From: Castellaniella sp.
Lineage (GTDB): Bacteria; Pseudomonadota; Gammaproteobacteria; Burkholderiales; Burkholderiaceae_B
NCBI RefSeq assembly: GCF_034675845.1
Contig: NZ_JAUCCU010000001.1
Span: forward strand, 744,001-808,000
Length of the DNA stretch: 64,000 nucleotides
Reading direction: 5' to 3'
Part shown: one piece after another, positions 52,987-62,518 of the stretch
Layout of the letters: every line of letters begins with the position of its first letter
Position numbering within the stretch: the first letter of the stretch is position 1
Made by a program: the position numbers and the translations under genes
Notes under the pieces: model-generated
What the model was told of the DNA's origin: nothing
The model's database searches: none
The model's input: the letters and a program-made list of their open reading frames with translations, nothing else

Positions 52987-53308
52987 GACCATCTTCAGGA
53001 ACGTCAGGTTTTCCAACTCGTCAGCCATCTGGACGGGAGTGAGCCCACCCAGGGATTCATGCGGTCGTTCGTTGTTGTAAGTCCAGAGCCATTCAGTGGC
53101 ATCATCTTGGGCCTCTTGCAGGCTGGCAAACAGGTTTTTGGTCGGTCAATCATAGCGTACGGTCCTGTTGTAGCGTTCGATGCAAGTGTTTTTCACGGGT
53201 TACCCGGCTGGGTATGGATCAACGTGATACGCCACCTGGCAGTCCAATCCAGCAGGATTTTGCCCACATGTTCCGGCTCGTTGTCACACCGAATGGAATC
53301 GGGCGGTC
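52987..53308 (-). mobile_element. IS3-family transposase OrfB, C-terminal remnant
   Basis: Minus-strand sequence reads the rve integrase end: DSIRCDNEPEHVGKILLDW, QPGNP, then after a frameshift NTCIERYNRTVRYD, an in-frame stop, FASLQEAQDDATEWLWTYNN, ERPHESLGGLTPVQMADEL. A frameshift and a TGA make it inactive. On the right it is cut at 53308 by a fragment of an XRE gene. Confidence 0.85.
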
Positions 53309-53452
53309 CGCGCCAAAGAGCTCGATAGTCTGTTCCTGCCCAAATTGGATAGCCTCGAAGACATTCGCCGCTACAAGAACAGCGCCCAGCAGCAATGGGA
53401 CGCGCTAATGTCCACGACCGCCCCCACAGCCATGGCCAGACGCAAACGGTGA
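53309..53452 (+). pseudogene. 3' fragment of a second XRE/HipB-like regulator gene
   Basis: A 47-codon plus-strand frame ends in TGA at 53450-53452 and reads RAKELDSLFLPKLDSLEDIR, RYKNSAQQQWDALM and ends ARRKR. It is clearly homologous to the C-terminal part of the intact XRE gene at 55109 (RAKELDNLFLPKLDSLEDIR). It has no 5' part and lies inside the IS3 remnant. The two copies differ enough to suggest old divergence. Confidence 0.8.
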
Positions 53453-53470
53453 CGCACAACCATTCATTTT

Positions 53471-53732
53471 TCACCTACTTGGGAAACATCCCCCAAATCG
53501 GCCATGCCCTGTCGGGCCTGCTTGTCGGCATACACGCGCCGGTCCACGTCCTTAAGCACGGCCTTCGGCGAACTGACAACCGGATCGACACTGACAACAC
53601 CCTGGCTGGCGACGAAATAGGACGGAATTTTGAGCAAGCGAGCAATGCCAAGCGAATGGCCGACACCGTGTCATCCGATAGATTGTTCATGTAAATACGG
53701 CCATAGCCCAGGTCGTCGGATAAGGCATTCAT
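53471..53732 (-). pseudogene. Unrecognised frameshifted gene remnant
   Basis: The minus strand reads FMNALSDDLGYGRIYMNNLSDD, TVSAIRLAL, then in another frame LLKIPSYFVASQGVVSVDPV, SSPKAVLKDVDRRVYADKQA, ending at a TGA at 53471. The sequence is protein-like but I do not recognise a family. It sits between two parts of the IS3 transposase. Confidence 0.4.
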
Positions 53733-53739
53733 GAAGCCG

Positions 53740-53930
53740 CCCATAGTGGTAGCAGCTCTCGCTGATGCCCAACGTCGTGCAAACAATACGGATGCTGACC
53801 TGCCGCTGCCCCAGGACTTGCCGCGCCGTCTCTTTGCGTCGAGACGGCCCTACCATTTTTTTGCGATGACCTCCCGGGCGATCTCCGCCTTGCTGCGGTT
53901 CAAAGGGATGATCATAGAAAGCACAAGTCC
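53740..53930 (-). mobile_element. IS3-family transposase OrfB, N-terminal remnant
   Basis: Minus-strand KKMVGPSRRKETARQVLGQR, QVSIRIVCTTLGISESCYHY is the start of an IS3-type OrfB (the helix-turn-helix region, ISESCYRY-like). It stops making sense after CYHY, where other sequence begins. A fragment of preceding reading frame (MIIPLNRSKAEIAREVIA) lies upstream. It is the other half of the broken element at 52987. Confidence 0.8.
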
Positions 53931-54008
53931 TTGAAAAACAACAATCTTAAGTTAAACTAGAGACATTGAATCCCTATTCAAGGCGCTTTCCATTGAGATA
54001 ATTTCAAC

Positions 54009-54314
54009 ATGAAAAATGACCTGCCCGGCTTGCTTGTTGGCCACCTAAACGCACCGTACGGCCCAATCCTTACTGTAGAAAGCTTGCGTCTGGCGGTTGC
54101 CGATGGCTCATGCCGGGCCATCGGCATCCCTGAAGATCAACAAGCGCTGCTCGCTCCGATGTTTGTTGAATGCGCACCTGCGCTGATTGGGCGGGCCTGC
54201 ATCCATCTAGGGTTTGATATTCGACACGCTCATGCGCTGTATCTTGAATGGCTCGCGCATGGGGGCCAAAAGGTAGGACGTTGGGAAGATGCCATGCGTG
54301 ATCTATTGGTGTAG
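54009..54314 (+). CDS. Hypothetical protein preceding an AbiEii-like gene
   Basis: Not recognised by name. It has 101 residues, beginning MKNDLPGLLVGHLNAPYGPI, with no signal or membrane segment. It is 15 bases upstream of the AbiEii-like nucleotidyltransferase gene and reads the same way. That pairing suggests the two form a toxin-antitoxin-like unit, with this as the candidate antitoxin. It shows no winged-helix motif typical of AbiEi, so the role is a guess. Confidence 0.6.
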   Translation: MKNDLPGLLVGHLNAPYGPILTVESLRLAVADGSCRAIGIPEDQQALLAPMFVECAPALIGRACIHLGFDIRHAHALYLEWLAHGGQKVGRWEDAMRDLLV

Positions 54315-54329
54315 AAAAATGAAATCGCA

Positions 54330-54875
54330 ATGACATTTCAGACAAAGCTCTCTCCTGCTCAGATGCAGGCACATATAGATCATGGTTCCTGGCGCAAGCT
54401 GGCTTCCATCGCACAAGAAATAACAGAGTCCGCTAGAAAAATTGGAGGATCCTTTTTTTCCCCTGTAATGGGTGGCGGCACTCGTCTTATGCTTGAGATT
54501 GCCCACCGGGTAAGTGACGATATCGATCTCTTCATCGACTCACCCAACTGGCTTGGTTACGTATCACCTCGTCTAAACGAGGATTTCGAGGATAGCCTAA
54601 GATCCTATTCAGAGGAATCAAGTTACGTTAAGTGGCAATTTGATGAAGGGGAAATCGACTTTATTGTCGGCTCCAGGCTGCTGAATACCGATCTGGATAT
54701 GCAGAATGGTCTTGTAAAATTTCCGCTAGAGTCGATTGCAGAAGTATTGGCCAAGAAATTGTTCTATCGTGGCTGGGCAATTACACCCCGCGACGTGTTC
54801 GATTGGTGCATGATTGAACGACTTGCACCTCTGCCCGAAGACACCAAAGCCCTAAAAACCAACAATCTGAGATGA
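54330..54875 (+). CDS. AbiEii/AbiGii-type nucleotidyltransferase (possibly truncated)
   Basis: 181 residues. The nucleotidyltransferase signature is GGGTRLMLEIAHRVSDDIDLFID (G-G/S...D-x-D), followed by FDEGEIDFIVGSRLL with the third acidic position and IAEVLAKKLFYRGW. These are the AbiEii/MenT core motifs. Full members are often longer, with a C-terminal helical domain; this one ends at KALKTNNLR, so it may have lost the tail by rearrangement. It follows the 101-residue gene. Function as a toxin is known in the family only. Confidence 0.75.
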   Translation: MTFQTKLSPAQMQAHIDHGSWRKLASIAQEITESARKIGGSFFSPVMGGGTRLMLEIAHRVSDDIDLFIDSPNWLGYVSPRLNEDFEDSLRSYSEESSYVKWQFDEGEIDFIVGSRLLNTDLDMQNGLVKFPLESIAEVLAKKLFYRGWAITPRDVFDWCMIERLAPLPEDTKALKTNNLR

Positions 54876-55108
54876 AGGCAGATCAGACTGACTGAATCCG
54901 TCTGCCAGCGCGGCCTAGATGCCCAGCGCCAGCGGAAACAGTCGATACAACTTAGTCATACTGCGGTCCCTCCAACAGACGTATCCTTTCATCAAGCAGG
55001 GGCTACGCTGAAGCTTAAAAGGATGCTGGCTGGCGACACTTAGCTAAGGCTTACAGCAATTCCATTATTTTGTGTACTATATAGACAATAACCCAATAAA
55101 TACACATT
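54876..55108. other. Short gap between the nucleotidyltransferase and XRE genes
   Basis: No gene recognised. A short minus-strand frame (MTKLYRLFPLALGI, start at 54962) is probably a chance ATG. The last 50 bases before the XRE ATG are AT-rich (TGTGTACTATATAGACAATA) and probably contain its promoter. Confidence 0.4.
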
Positions 55109-55426
55109 ATGTTGGATTTATCACTCAGCAAGCCAAACGAAATCGTGAAACGACTGTGCGAACGCCTGCGCACAGAACGACTGGTGCGGCAGATGACGCA
55201 GGCCGATGTGGCTGGCCGCGCCGGCATCGGCGTCAATACCGTGTCCAACCTCGAAGCCGGGCGCAATGTTGGGTTCGATAATGTCGTCCGCGTGGCGATA
55301 GTTCTTGGCCGCGCCAAAGAACTCGACAATCTGTTTCTGCCCAAACTGGATAGCCTTGAAGACATTCGTCGCTACAAAAATAGCGTCCGGCGGCAACGCA
55401 CTAAAAAGAAATCTAGCGATGCTTGA
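55109..55426 (+). CDS. XRE-family helix-turn-helix regulator (HipB-like), no partner
   Basis: 105 residues. The helix-turn-helix spans residues 19-75: LCERLRTERLVRQMTQADVA, GRAGIGVNTVSNLEAG, RNVGFDNVVRVAIVLG. The basic C-terminus ends RRQRTKKKSSDA. This is the style of HipB antitoxins that pair with HipA kinases, but the next gene is jetA and there is no hipA. It lies 81 bases before the Wadjet operon and could regulate it or be a left-over of the debris region. A fragment of a homologue is at 53309. Confidence 0.85.
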   Translation: MLDLSLSKPNEIVKRLCERLRTERLVRQMTQADVAGRAGIGVNTVSNLEAGRNVGFDNVVRVAIVLGRAKELDNLFLPKLDSLEDIRRYKNSVRRQRTKKKSSDA

Positions 55427-55507
55427 ACAATACAAACAGCGGCTTCCGCATGCAATCCTGAACCCATTGTCTTAGAATCAAAGGCCGACGCGACGCTGCC
55501 TTATCCC

Positions 55508-57052
55508 ATGATTGATTCGCCCTCTTTGCAGGCTAACCTCTTTCGCCATCTCAATGCTGACAAGGCTGATCTGTACCGTCAGATCATGGATTGCTTTGCG
55601 GCCGCAAAACGCCAATTCCGCCTGCACTTGCGGCCAGACGAAGTGCTGACCGAAGGCGCCTGGTCCTCTCTGCCGCTGGCTTCACGCCCCAGGCTGGCAG
55701 ACATCCAGACCGCACTCAACCAGCTAACCGACTGGGGCAATCTGGAGTCCCAGCCTGACGTCTCTCGGGTCACCAGTCTCAGCGACTACTATCGGGCGCA
55801 ATACCTGTACCGCCTGTCTCAAGAAGGCGAAGCAGTCGAATCGGCGCTGGTCACTTTTGCCCAGGCACTGCACCGCCGGGCAGAGCTGCAAACTGTCGCG
55901 CTGGAAGACATCACCTATCGCCTGCAGGCTTTACGAGCACTGGCAGACGACGCTGACCCAGACGCCGCCAAGGTCCATGAAGTGCTGCGCGATTTGGTGC
56001 GCGTGTTTGAAAGCCTGACTGACAATGCCCAAGCCTTTATGGCGGGCATCGGGCGCAGCATCGAACTGCAGCAAGCACAAGTACAGGCGGTACTCGGCTA
56101 TAAAAAACGACTGATCGACTACCTGGAACGTTTCATCGGCGACCTGGTCGCCCGATCAGGCGGCATTGCCCGGCACCTGGAATCTCTGACGCCTCGGATT
56201 GACGCCTTGTTATGGCTGACCGCACGCCGCGAGGCACGCGACAGCGCGCCAGGCAATGATCAAGAGCAACTGTCAGCGCTGGAACACTATCAGCATGCCT
56301 GGCACGAACGCTGGACCGGGCTGCGGCGCTGGTTTTTATCGACAGGACACGAGCCATCGCAGGCCGAACTGCTGCGCACCAAAGCCCGTGCCGCAATCCC
56401 TCAGTTGCTGATGGCCATTACCGCCCTGAATGAACGGCGCAGCGGCCGCAGTGACCGCTCGGCGGATTTTCGCACCTTGGCAGCCTGGTTTGCAGACTGC
56501 CAGGATGATGCCCAGGCACACCGTCTGGCGCGCGCCGCCTTTGCCTTGAATCCTGCCCGACACTTGGCGCAGCAGCCTCCGGGCAACCAGGATCTGCCTG
56601 CCAGCACACCTTGGGCGCAAGCCAAACCCATCCAGGTATCGCCGCGCCTGCGGGAATACGGGGAGGCCGCCCCGCGCGGGGTACTGCCCAGAATTCAAGA
56701 TCGTGCCCAGGCACGCAGCCTGCTGGCTGCCCAACTGCAGGAAGAACACGATCAAATCGAAACGGCCCGACAACGCTTGGCGACGGGCCGGATCACGCGC
56801 TTGTCGGAATTAGGACCTTTGGACGCACCGACGTTTGCGCTGTTCCTGGATCTGCTGGGCGAAACCCTGACGGCGCAACCAAACCCGGACGCCATCGTCG
56901 AGGCGCAAAGCGGCGATGGGCTTTTACAAATACGCCTGCAGCCCTTGGCCGCCGACACTCAGGCCAGCATCCACACCAGCGATGGCTGCCTCAGCGGGCG
57001 CGACCATCTGATCATGATTTCCCGCACTGGGCCTGCCGATGAAACGCGATAG
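55508..57052 (+). CDS. jetA: Wadjet type II defence protein JetA (TIGR02677/DUF2397)
   Basis: 514 residues. In Wadjet, JetA is the kleisin-like (MukF-like) subunit that links the SMC heads. The N-terminal region is helical with winged-helix-like parts (NLFRHLNADKADLYRQIMDC, LADIQTALNQLTDWGNLESQPD). The long central helical part (LRDLVRVFESLTDNAQAFMA) is typical of the DUF2397 family. There is no nuclease motif. The stop overlaps jetB by 14 bases, and all four jet genes overlap, so they are co-translated. It is the first gene of a complete operon. Confidence 0.9.
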   Translation: MIDSPSLQANLFRHLNADKADLYRQIMDCFAAAKRQFRLHLRPDEVLTEGAWSSLPLASRPRLADIQTALNQLTDWGNLESQPDVSRVTSLSDYYRAQYLYRLSQEGEAVESALVTFAQALHRRAELQTVALEDITYRLQALRALADDADPDAAKVHEVLRDLVRVFESLTDNAQAFMAGIGRSIELQQAQVQAVLGYKKRLIDYLERFIGDLVARSGGIARHLESLTPRIDALLWLTARREARDSAPGNDQEQLSALEHYQHAWHERWTGLRRWFLSTGHEPSQAELLRTKARAAIPQLLMAITALNERRSGRSDRSADFRTLAAWFADCQDDAQAHRLARAAFALNPARHLAQQPPGNQDLPASTPWAQAKPIQVSPRLREYGEAAPRGVLPRIQDRAQARSLLAAQLQEEHDQIETARQRLATGRITRLSELGPLDAPTFALFLDLLGETLTAQPNPDAIVEAQSGDGLLQIRLQPLAADTQASIHTSDGCLSGRDHLIMISRTGPADETR

Positions 57053-58328
57053 CCGCAGCATCCGCCGACAACAAGTCCGGTACCAGGACAATGAGCGCAT
57101 CCAGGCATTGCGTGCGCTGTTGATGACCCCGCTGATGGTGTCATCGCATGACGCGTTTCCCGCCGTCTTGCACCACGCAGATACCCTGCGCACCTGGTTT
57201 TCCCGCGAAGCCGGCTGGACGCTGCATATTGAACGGGACTGCGCGCGCCTGTACAAACGCCCTGCCCAACTAGAGGATGCCAGCCGGGGGCTGCCAGGTT
57301 TCGACCGCCGCCGCTATGTGCTGTTGTGCCTGGTCTGTGCAGTGCTGGAACGCGCAAATCCCCAGATTACCCTGAAGATACTGGGCGAGCGCCTGCTGGT
57401 ACAGACGGCAGACCCGGCCCTGATCGCCCGCGACTTCAGCTTTACCCTGACCACCATGCACGAAAGGCGCGAGTTGGTGGCGGTCTGCCGTACCCTGCTG
57501 GAGCTGGGAGTGCTGCGGCGGATTGCCGGCGACGAGGAAAGCTATGTACGCGCCAATGCTGCCGCTTCGGGTGAAACCAATGATGCGCTATATGATGTGC
57601 ACCGACGGGCGCTGGCGGGCATGTTGGCGGCAATTCGCGGGCCCTCCACCTGGCCATCGGAACAGGCTCCAGTGACTTTATCGGACCGGCTGGATTCGCT
57701 GGTGCGAGAATACAGACCAGACACAGAAGATGGTCAACGAACTGCCTTGCGTCATCATCTTGCCCGACGTCTTTTGGACGATCCCGTCGTCTATCTGGAC
57801 CCATTGACCCCGGAACTGCGCAGCTATTTCATCAACCAACGAGGTGCCATGGCCAGCCGCTTGTGCGAGGCCAGCGGCCTGCAGGCAGAACAACGCGCCG
57901 AAGGGCTGGCCCTGACGGATATTGATGGCGACCTGAGCGATATTGCCATGCCTGCCGAAGGCACCGAAGCCCATGTCACCCTGCTGGTTGCAGAATTCCT
58001 GGCGCAGGCCCACCACGCTTCCACTGCCGCCACCAGACCGATCCTCCTACAAGACATCGCCGCACATCTGGCGCAACGGCGCGAGCAGTACGGGCGCTAC
58101 TGGCGCAAGTCTGCTCGGGAAGCGGGCTCCGAGCACGAACTGGCGCAATTGGCCGTCGCCCGTTTGCGGGATCTGCAACTACTGACCGATGATGGCGAGC
58201 ATATCGCTGCCTTGCCGGCCCTGGCCCGGTTTGCACTGGGATCGGTAAACATGCGACCATCCAGCACCGGCCCAAGCCGCACCCAGCAGCCCGCTGCTTC
58301 CCCCATGACTCCTGACCTGTTTTCATGA
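57039..58328 (+). CDS. jetB: Wadjet type II defence protein JetB (TIGR02678/DUF2398)
   Basis: 429 residues. JetB is the KITE/MukE-like subunit that joins the SMC-kleisin complex. The N-terminus (RQQVRYQDNERIQALRALLM) and the tandem winged-helix-like segments (GFDRRRYVLLCLVCAVLERA, ITLKILGERLLVQTADPALI, FSFTLTTMHERRELVAVCRT) fit TIGR02678. It overlaps jetA by 14 bases and jetC by 4 bases. No enzymatic motif is seen, as expected. Confidence 0.9.
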   Translation: MKRDSRSIRRQQVRYQDNERIQALRALLMTPLMVSSHDAFPAVLHHADTLRTWFSREAGWTLHIERDCARLYKRPAQLEDASRGLPGFDRRRYVLLCLVCAVLERANPQITLKILGERLLVQTADPALIARDFSFTLTTMHERRELVAVCRTLLELGVLRRIAGDEESYVRANAAASGETNDALYDVHRRALAGMLAAIRGPSTWPSEQAPVTLSDRLDSLVREYRPDTEDGQRTALRHHLARRLLDDPVVYLDPLTPELRSYFINQRGAMASRLCEASGLQAEQRAEGLALTDIDGDLSDIAMPAEGTEAHVTLLVAEFLAQAHHASTAATRPILLQDIAAHLAQRREQYGRYWRKSAREAGSEHELAQLAVARLRDLQLLTDDGEHIAALPALARFALGSVNMRPSSTGPSRTQQPAASPMTPDLFS

Positions 58329-61300
58329 TCCAGGACACATTACCCAACGCCAAGACTGATCACGCTGCCCTGCCTATTCCAAGCCTGAATCGCTGGCAAC
58401 CCTTGCGGCTGGGGTTAGTGAATCTGTTTTACTACGATAGTGAAGAATTTCATTTTCGGAATGGGCGATTGCTGCTGCGCGGCAACAACGGCACGGGCAA
58501 ATCAAAAGTCCTGTCGTTGACACTGCCTTTTCTGTTTGATGCCCAGATTCGCCCTTCACGCATCGAACCTGATGGCGACAACACCAAAAGGATGGCCTGG
58601 AATCTGCTGCTGGGACAGCACGAACGGCGCATGGGTTATACCTGGGTGGAATTCGGTCGCCTGGATGCCGATGGCCTGCCGCATTATCTGACTCTGGGCT
58701 GCGGCCTGTCCGCAGTGGCAGCACGCAGCCAGGTAGAGGCCTGGTATTTCACGCTGACGCAACGCCGCATCGGACAAGATTTTTGGCTCATGAACCCTAA
58801 GCGGGTCGTCCTGACCAGGGACAAGCTGGATGAAACCCTGCAAAATCTGGGCGGGCAATTATTTCGTTCTGCGCGGGATTATCGGCGCGCCGTGGATGAA
58901 CAATTATTCCAGCTGGGACCAGCCCGCTACGACGCCCTGATGGATACGCTGGTCCAATTGCGCCAGCCCCAATTATCGAAAAAACCGGACGAATCCAGTC
59001 TGTCGCAGGCCCTGACCGAAGCCTTGCCGCCGATTCCGTCTGAATTATTGGCCGACGTGGCGGAAGCCCTGACCCAGCTAGAGGAATACCGCCAGGAGCT
59101 GCAAGAACACGAGGCTCTGGCCCATGCAGTCACACAGTTCAATCGCCGCTATCAACGCTATGCCGCCACCCAGGCACGGCGACAGGCACGCCATGTGCGC
59201 AGCGCCCAGACTGCCTTTGACAATGCCAGCCGGACATTGAACGAACAAAACCAGGCACTGGCGGCAGCCCAGACAGCAGAAACACAGGCAGAGGCCCAAC
59301 AGCAACGGGCCAATACCGACCGCGCTGTCTGTCAGACTCGGCTGGATACCCTGAAGTCTGATCCGGCCATGGCGGATGCGCACACCCTGAGCAACGCTGC
59401 CGAGGAAGCCCAGCGCCGCCAAGACGCGGCGGATAAGGCGCGGGAACAACAGCAATCCCGACGGCAACGCCGGGACGAGGAACAAGCCGCCACCAAAAAT
59501 TGTCACGCTCGGACACAGCAGCTGACACAAACCTTGGCCCAAGTCCGCGCAACCAGCCGCCAAGCTGCAGGCCAAGCAGGCTTAGCAACGGACTATGACG
59601 CCAGCCTGCTATCGCGCAGCGACGATAATCGGCCGCTACCGGATCAGGAACTGCAAGCTGCCCAAGCCGACTTGCGCCGGGCGCGAGACCTGCGGCGGGA
59701 ACAGATCCAGACCGTACTGGAGCGCTGTACAGCGCTGGATCAGGCCAAGCGGACACGCCACGAGGCACAAATCCGGCATGATGAACGCCGCGATGATCTC
59801 AGTGATGCTATCGCACGCAGGGAAGACGCTGATGCGCAGGTGCACGACTGCAGCGGTGCCCATCTGGACGCCTGGCGCGAACACCTGGACAGTCTGCGAC
59901 AATTGCACATCGTGGATGGCGACCAGGTCATTCAGGATCTGGATATCTGGACCATGACGCTGACCGGCACCAGCCCCGCCCACCTGGCGCTACTGGCGGC
60001 CCAACAATCGGCCAGCCAGCAATTGGCGCAACAACAAGCCGCTTTGCTGGCGCAACAACAGGCCCTGAAAGACGAACAAATCCTGCTGCAATCCGAGCAA
60101 AAAGATCTGCAGAACGGCCATGACCCCCTGCCTGCCCTGCCTGGCTGGCAGAACGCGGCGACCCGCCAAGGGCAAGCCGGTGCGCCTTTTTGGCAGTTGG
60201 TGGATTTTCATCCCAACCTGGACGAAGCACAAAGAGCGGGGCTGGAAGCCGCACTGCAGGCAGCCGGCTTGTTGGACGCCTGGGTCAGCCCGCAGGGCGA
60301 TCTGCTGGATCAACAGGGTGCCCCCATTGTGGGCAGCGCCTGGTGGGTGCCTCGATCCCGACAGGCGGCATCGCTAGCGGGCTGGCTGGCACCGGCCCGC
60401 ATAGAAGACCTGCCTGCAACCGCCTCCATCCAGCAGGCATGTGCCCGCATCCAGGTCTTGCTGGACGGTATCGCCTGCGGGCCGCAGGATGTCCCAACGG
60501 CAGAAGCCTGGGTCGCACCAGACGGTCGTTTTCGCCTGGGCTCTCTGCAGGGTGCCTGGACCAAGCCCCAGGCACAGCACATCGGCCATGCGGCGCGGGC
60601 AGCAGCACGGACGCAACGTCTGGACATCATCCATACCCGCCTGCAGGCTATTCAGGATGCGCAACAGGCCCTGGCGCAGCAACAAACAGAGTCTCGTGCG
60701 GCCCAAGCCCAGGCTGCGCAAGAATGGCAGACTGCGCCCTCGGACGAGGCCCTGCGCACCGCGCATGCCCTGGCAACGGCCAGCATGCGAACGCACGCCT
60801 TGGCCCAGGAATACCTGCAGCAAGCGGCACAGCATCTGCAGCTGGCCGACACAGCGCTAGATCAGGCGCAGCAAACGCTGCAGCAAGATGCCGCCGATTT
60901 ACATCTACCCGATACCCCAGAGGCGCTGCACAGAATCGGACAGCACCTGCAGGATTTTGCCGACACCATCGTACAACTGGCGCTGGCCACGCGTGAACGG
61001 CAACAAGCGCATCTGGAATGGCAGCAGCAGGCAGCGCGTGAACAACACGCCCGCGAAGATGCCACCCAGGCGGATGAACAAGCAGCAGAATGTGCGCTCG
61101 AAGCCCAACAGGCCCGCACACGCCTGGAAACGCTGCAAACCAGCATTGGGGCTCAGGTCCAAGCACTACAAGCGCAACTGCTACAGGCCACGCAAGCCCT
61201 GCGCCTGGCCGAACAAACCCTGAATGATTGCCATGACGCGCTGCGCCTGGCCTCTGCAAACTACGCCCGCAGCGCCCAAAAAGCCGAGGCAGCCACCGAA

Positions 61301-62518
61301 GTACTGGAGCAGCGACTGCAGGCACGCCAGCAGACGATCATGCGGTGGCAAGACTTTTGCGGGACAGGCCTACTGGCCTCGGCGTTGCCGGACTTGGCGC
61401 TACCCGCGCCACAGGACAACTGGTCCATCGAGACTGCCTTGAGCCTGGCGCGGCGCACTGAGCAGCGCCTGAATCAAACCACGGATGATGACGCCGCCTG
61501 GTCGCGCATCCAGGGCGAAATATCCCAGGACTACACCGAGCTGGGCAGTGCCCTGAGTGCGCTGGGCCACCAGGCACAGGCCGACACCAGCGATTTCGGT
61601 CTGGTGGTGCACATCATTTACCACAATCGGCCTGAACGTCCCGACCGGCTTGAGGCCCATCTGATTGCTGAAATCGCACAACGCAAGGAACTCCTCAGCG
61701 CCCGCGAACGCGAAATCCTGGAAACACATCTTCAGGCCGAGATTTCGAGTGCCATCCAAAAGCGTTTGCGTGATGCACAACAACAAATTCTGGCCATCAA
61801 TGAGGAACTCCAGCAGCGCCCCACCACCACCGGCGTGCGCTTTCGACTGAAATGGGAAACGCTGCCAGAAGGCGTTGACGGGGCGCCAGTCGGTCTGGAG
61901 GCCGCCCGCCGACATCTGCTGAATACCAGCACGGATCTATGGTCTGCCGATGACCGTCGGGTGGTGGGCGAAATGCTGCAGCAACGCATCGAGGCCGAAC
62001 GCAGCCGCAGCGACACCTTGCCCGGCTCCAGCCTGCAAGAGCAACTGGACCGAGCCCTGGACTACCGTCGCTGGCACCGCTTCCGGATAGAACGCTGGGC
62101 TGGCGAATGGCGTTCTTTGATGGGACCGGCCTCCAGCGGCGAACGGGCGCTAGGCCTGACTGTCCCCTTATTCGCAGCAGTCGCCAGTTTTTATTCTCGA
62201 GGCAGCAGCAGCCATGCGCCGCGCCTGGTGCTGCTCGACGAGGTTTTTGCCGGGATCGACGAACCTGCCCGGGCCCACTGCTGGGCCTTGATCCGGGAGT
62301 TCGATCTGGACTTTGTCGTCACCAGCGAACGAGAATGGGCCTGTTCAGCCGAACTGCCAGGTGTGGCCATTGCCCAATTGCAGCGCCGTGAGGGCATTGA
62401 TGCTGTGCATGTCTCGCGATGGATCTGGGATGGACGCACCAAGCGACGGGTGCCAGATCCTGATCAGCGCTTTCCGCCCGAGACCGACGCAATAAACAAA
62501 GATGCGCATGCCTCCTGA
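58325..62518 (+). CDS. jetC: Wadjet type II defence protein JetC (TIGR02680, SMC/MukB-like ATPase)
   Basis: 1397 residues. The Walker A GNNGTGKS is at residues 53-60. A long Gln/Ala-rich coiled coil fills the middle, with a hinge-like globular part near residues 600-760. The ABC signature SSGERALGLTV is near residue 1265, and the Walker B LVLLDEVFAGIDE near 1301-1313. JetC extrudes plasmid DNA loops in the Wadjet complex. It overlaps jetB by 4 bases and jetD by 17. It is intact with no frameshift. Confidence 0.93.
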   Translation: MIQDTLPNAKTDHAALPIPSLNRWQPLRLGLVNLFYYDSEEFHFRNGRLLLRGNNGTGKSKVLSLTLPFLFDAQIRPSRIEPDGDNTKRMAWNLLLGQHERRMGYTWVEFGRLDADGLPHYLTLGCGLSAVAARSQVEAWYFTLTQRRIGQDFWLMNPKRVVLTRDKLDETLQNLGGQLFRSARDYRRAVDEQLFQLGPARYDALMDTLVQLRQPQLSKKPDESSLSQALTEALPPIPSELLADVAEALTQLEEYRQELQEHEALAHAVTQFNRRYQRYAATQARRQARHVRSAQTAFDNASRTLNEQNQALAAAQTAETQAEAQQQRANTDRAVCQTRLDTLKSDPAMADAHTLSNAAEEAQRRQDAADKAREQQQSRRQRRDEEQAATKNCHARTQQLTQTLAQVRATSRQAAGQAGLATDYDASLLSRSDDNRPLPDQELQAAQADLRRARDLRREQIQTVLERCTALDQAKRTRHEAQIRHDERRDDLSDAIARREDADAQVHDCSGAHLDAWREHLDSLRQLHIVDGDQVIQDLDIWTMTLTGTSPAHLALLAAQQSASQQLAQQQAALLAQQQALKDEQILLQSEQKDLQNGHDPLPALPGWQNAATRQGQAGAPFWQLVDFHPNLDEAQRAGLEAALQAAGLLDAWVSPQGDLLDQQGAPIVGSAWWVPRSRQAASLAGWLAPARIEDLPATASIQQACARIQVLLDGIACGPQDVPTAEAWVAPDGRFRLGSLQGAWTKPQAQHIGHAARAAARTQRLDIIHTRLQAIQDAQQALAQQQTESRAAQAQAAQEWQTAPSDEALRTAHALATASMRTHALAQEYLQQAAQHLQLADTALDQAQQTLQQDAADLHLPDTPEALHRIGQHLQDFADTIVQLALATRERQQAHLEWQQQAAREQHAREDATQADEQAAECALEAQQARTRLETLQTSIGAQVQALQAQLLQATQALRLAEQTLNDCHDALRLASANYARSAQKAEAATEVLEQRLQARQQTIMRWQDFCGTGLLASALPDLALPAPQDNWSIETALSLARRTEQRLNQTTDDDAAWSRIQGEISQDYTELGSALSALGHQAQADTSDFGLVVHIIYHNRPERPDRLEAHLIAEIAQRKELLSAREREILETHLQAEISSAIQKRLRDAQQQILAINEELQQRPTTTGVRFRLKWETLPEGVDGAPVGLEAARRHLLNTSTDLWSADDRRVVGEMLQQRIEAERSRSDTLPGSSLQEQLDRALDYRRWHRFRIERWAGEWRSLMGPASSGERALGLTVPLFAAVASFYSRGSSSHAPRLVLLDEVFAGIDEPARAHCWALIREFDLDFVVTSEREWACSAELPGVAIAQLQRREGIDAVHVSRWIWDGRTKRRVPDPDQRFPPETDAINKDAHAS

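Noticed and set aside
53193..53474. Minus-strand 93-codon frame as a new small gene
   Set aside because: Its middle is antisense to the XRE fragment and its end is the IS3 integrase; it is a chance join across debris.
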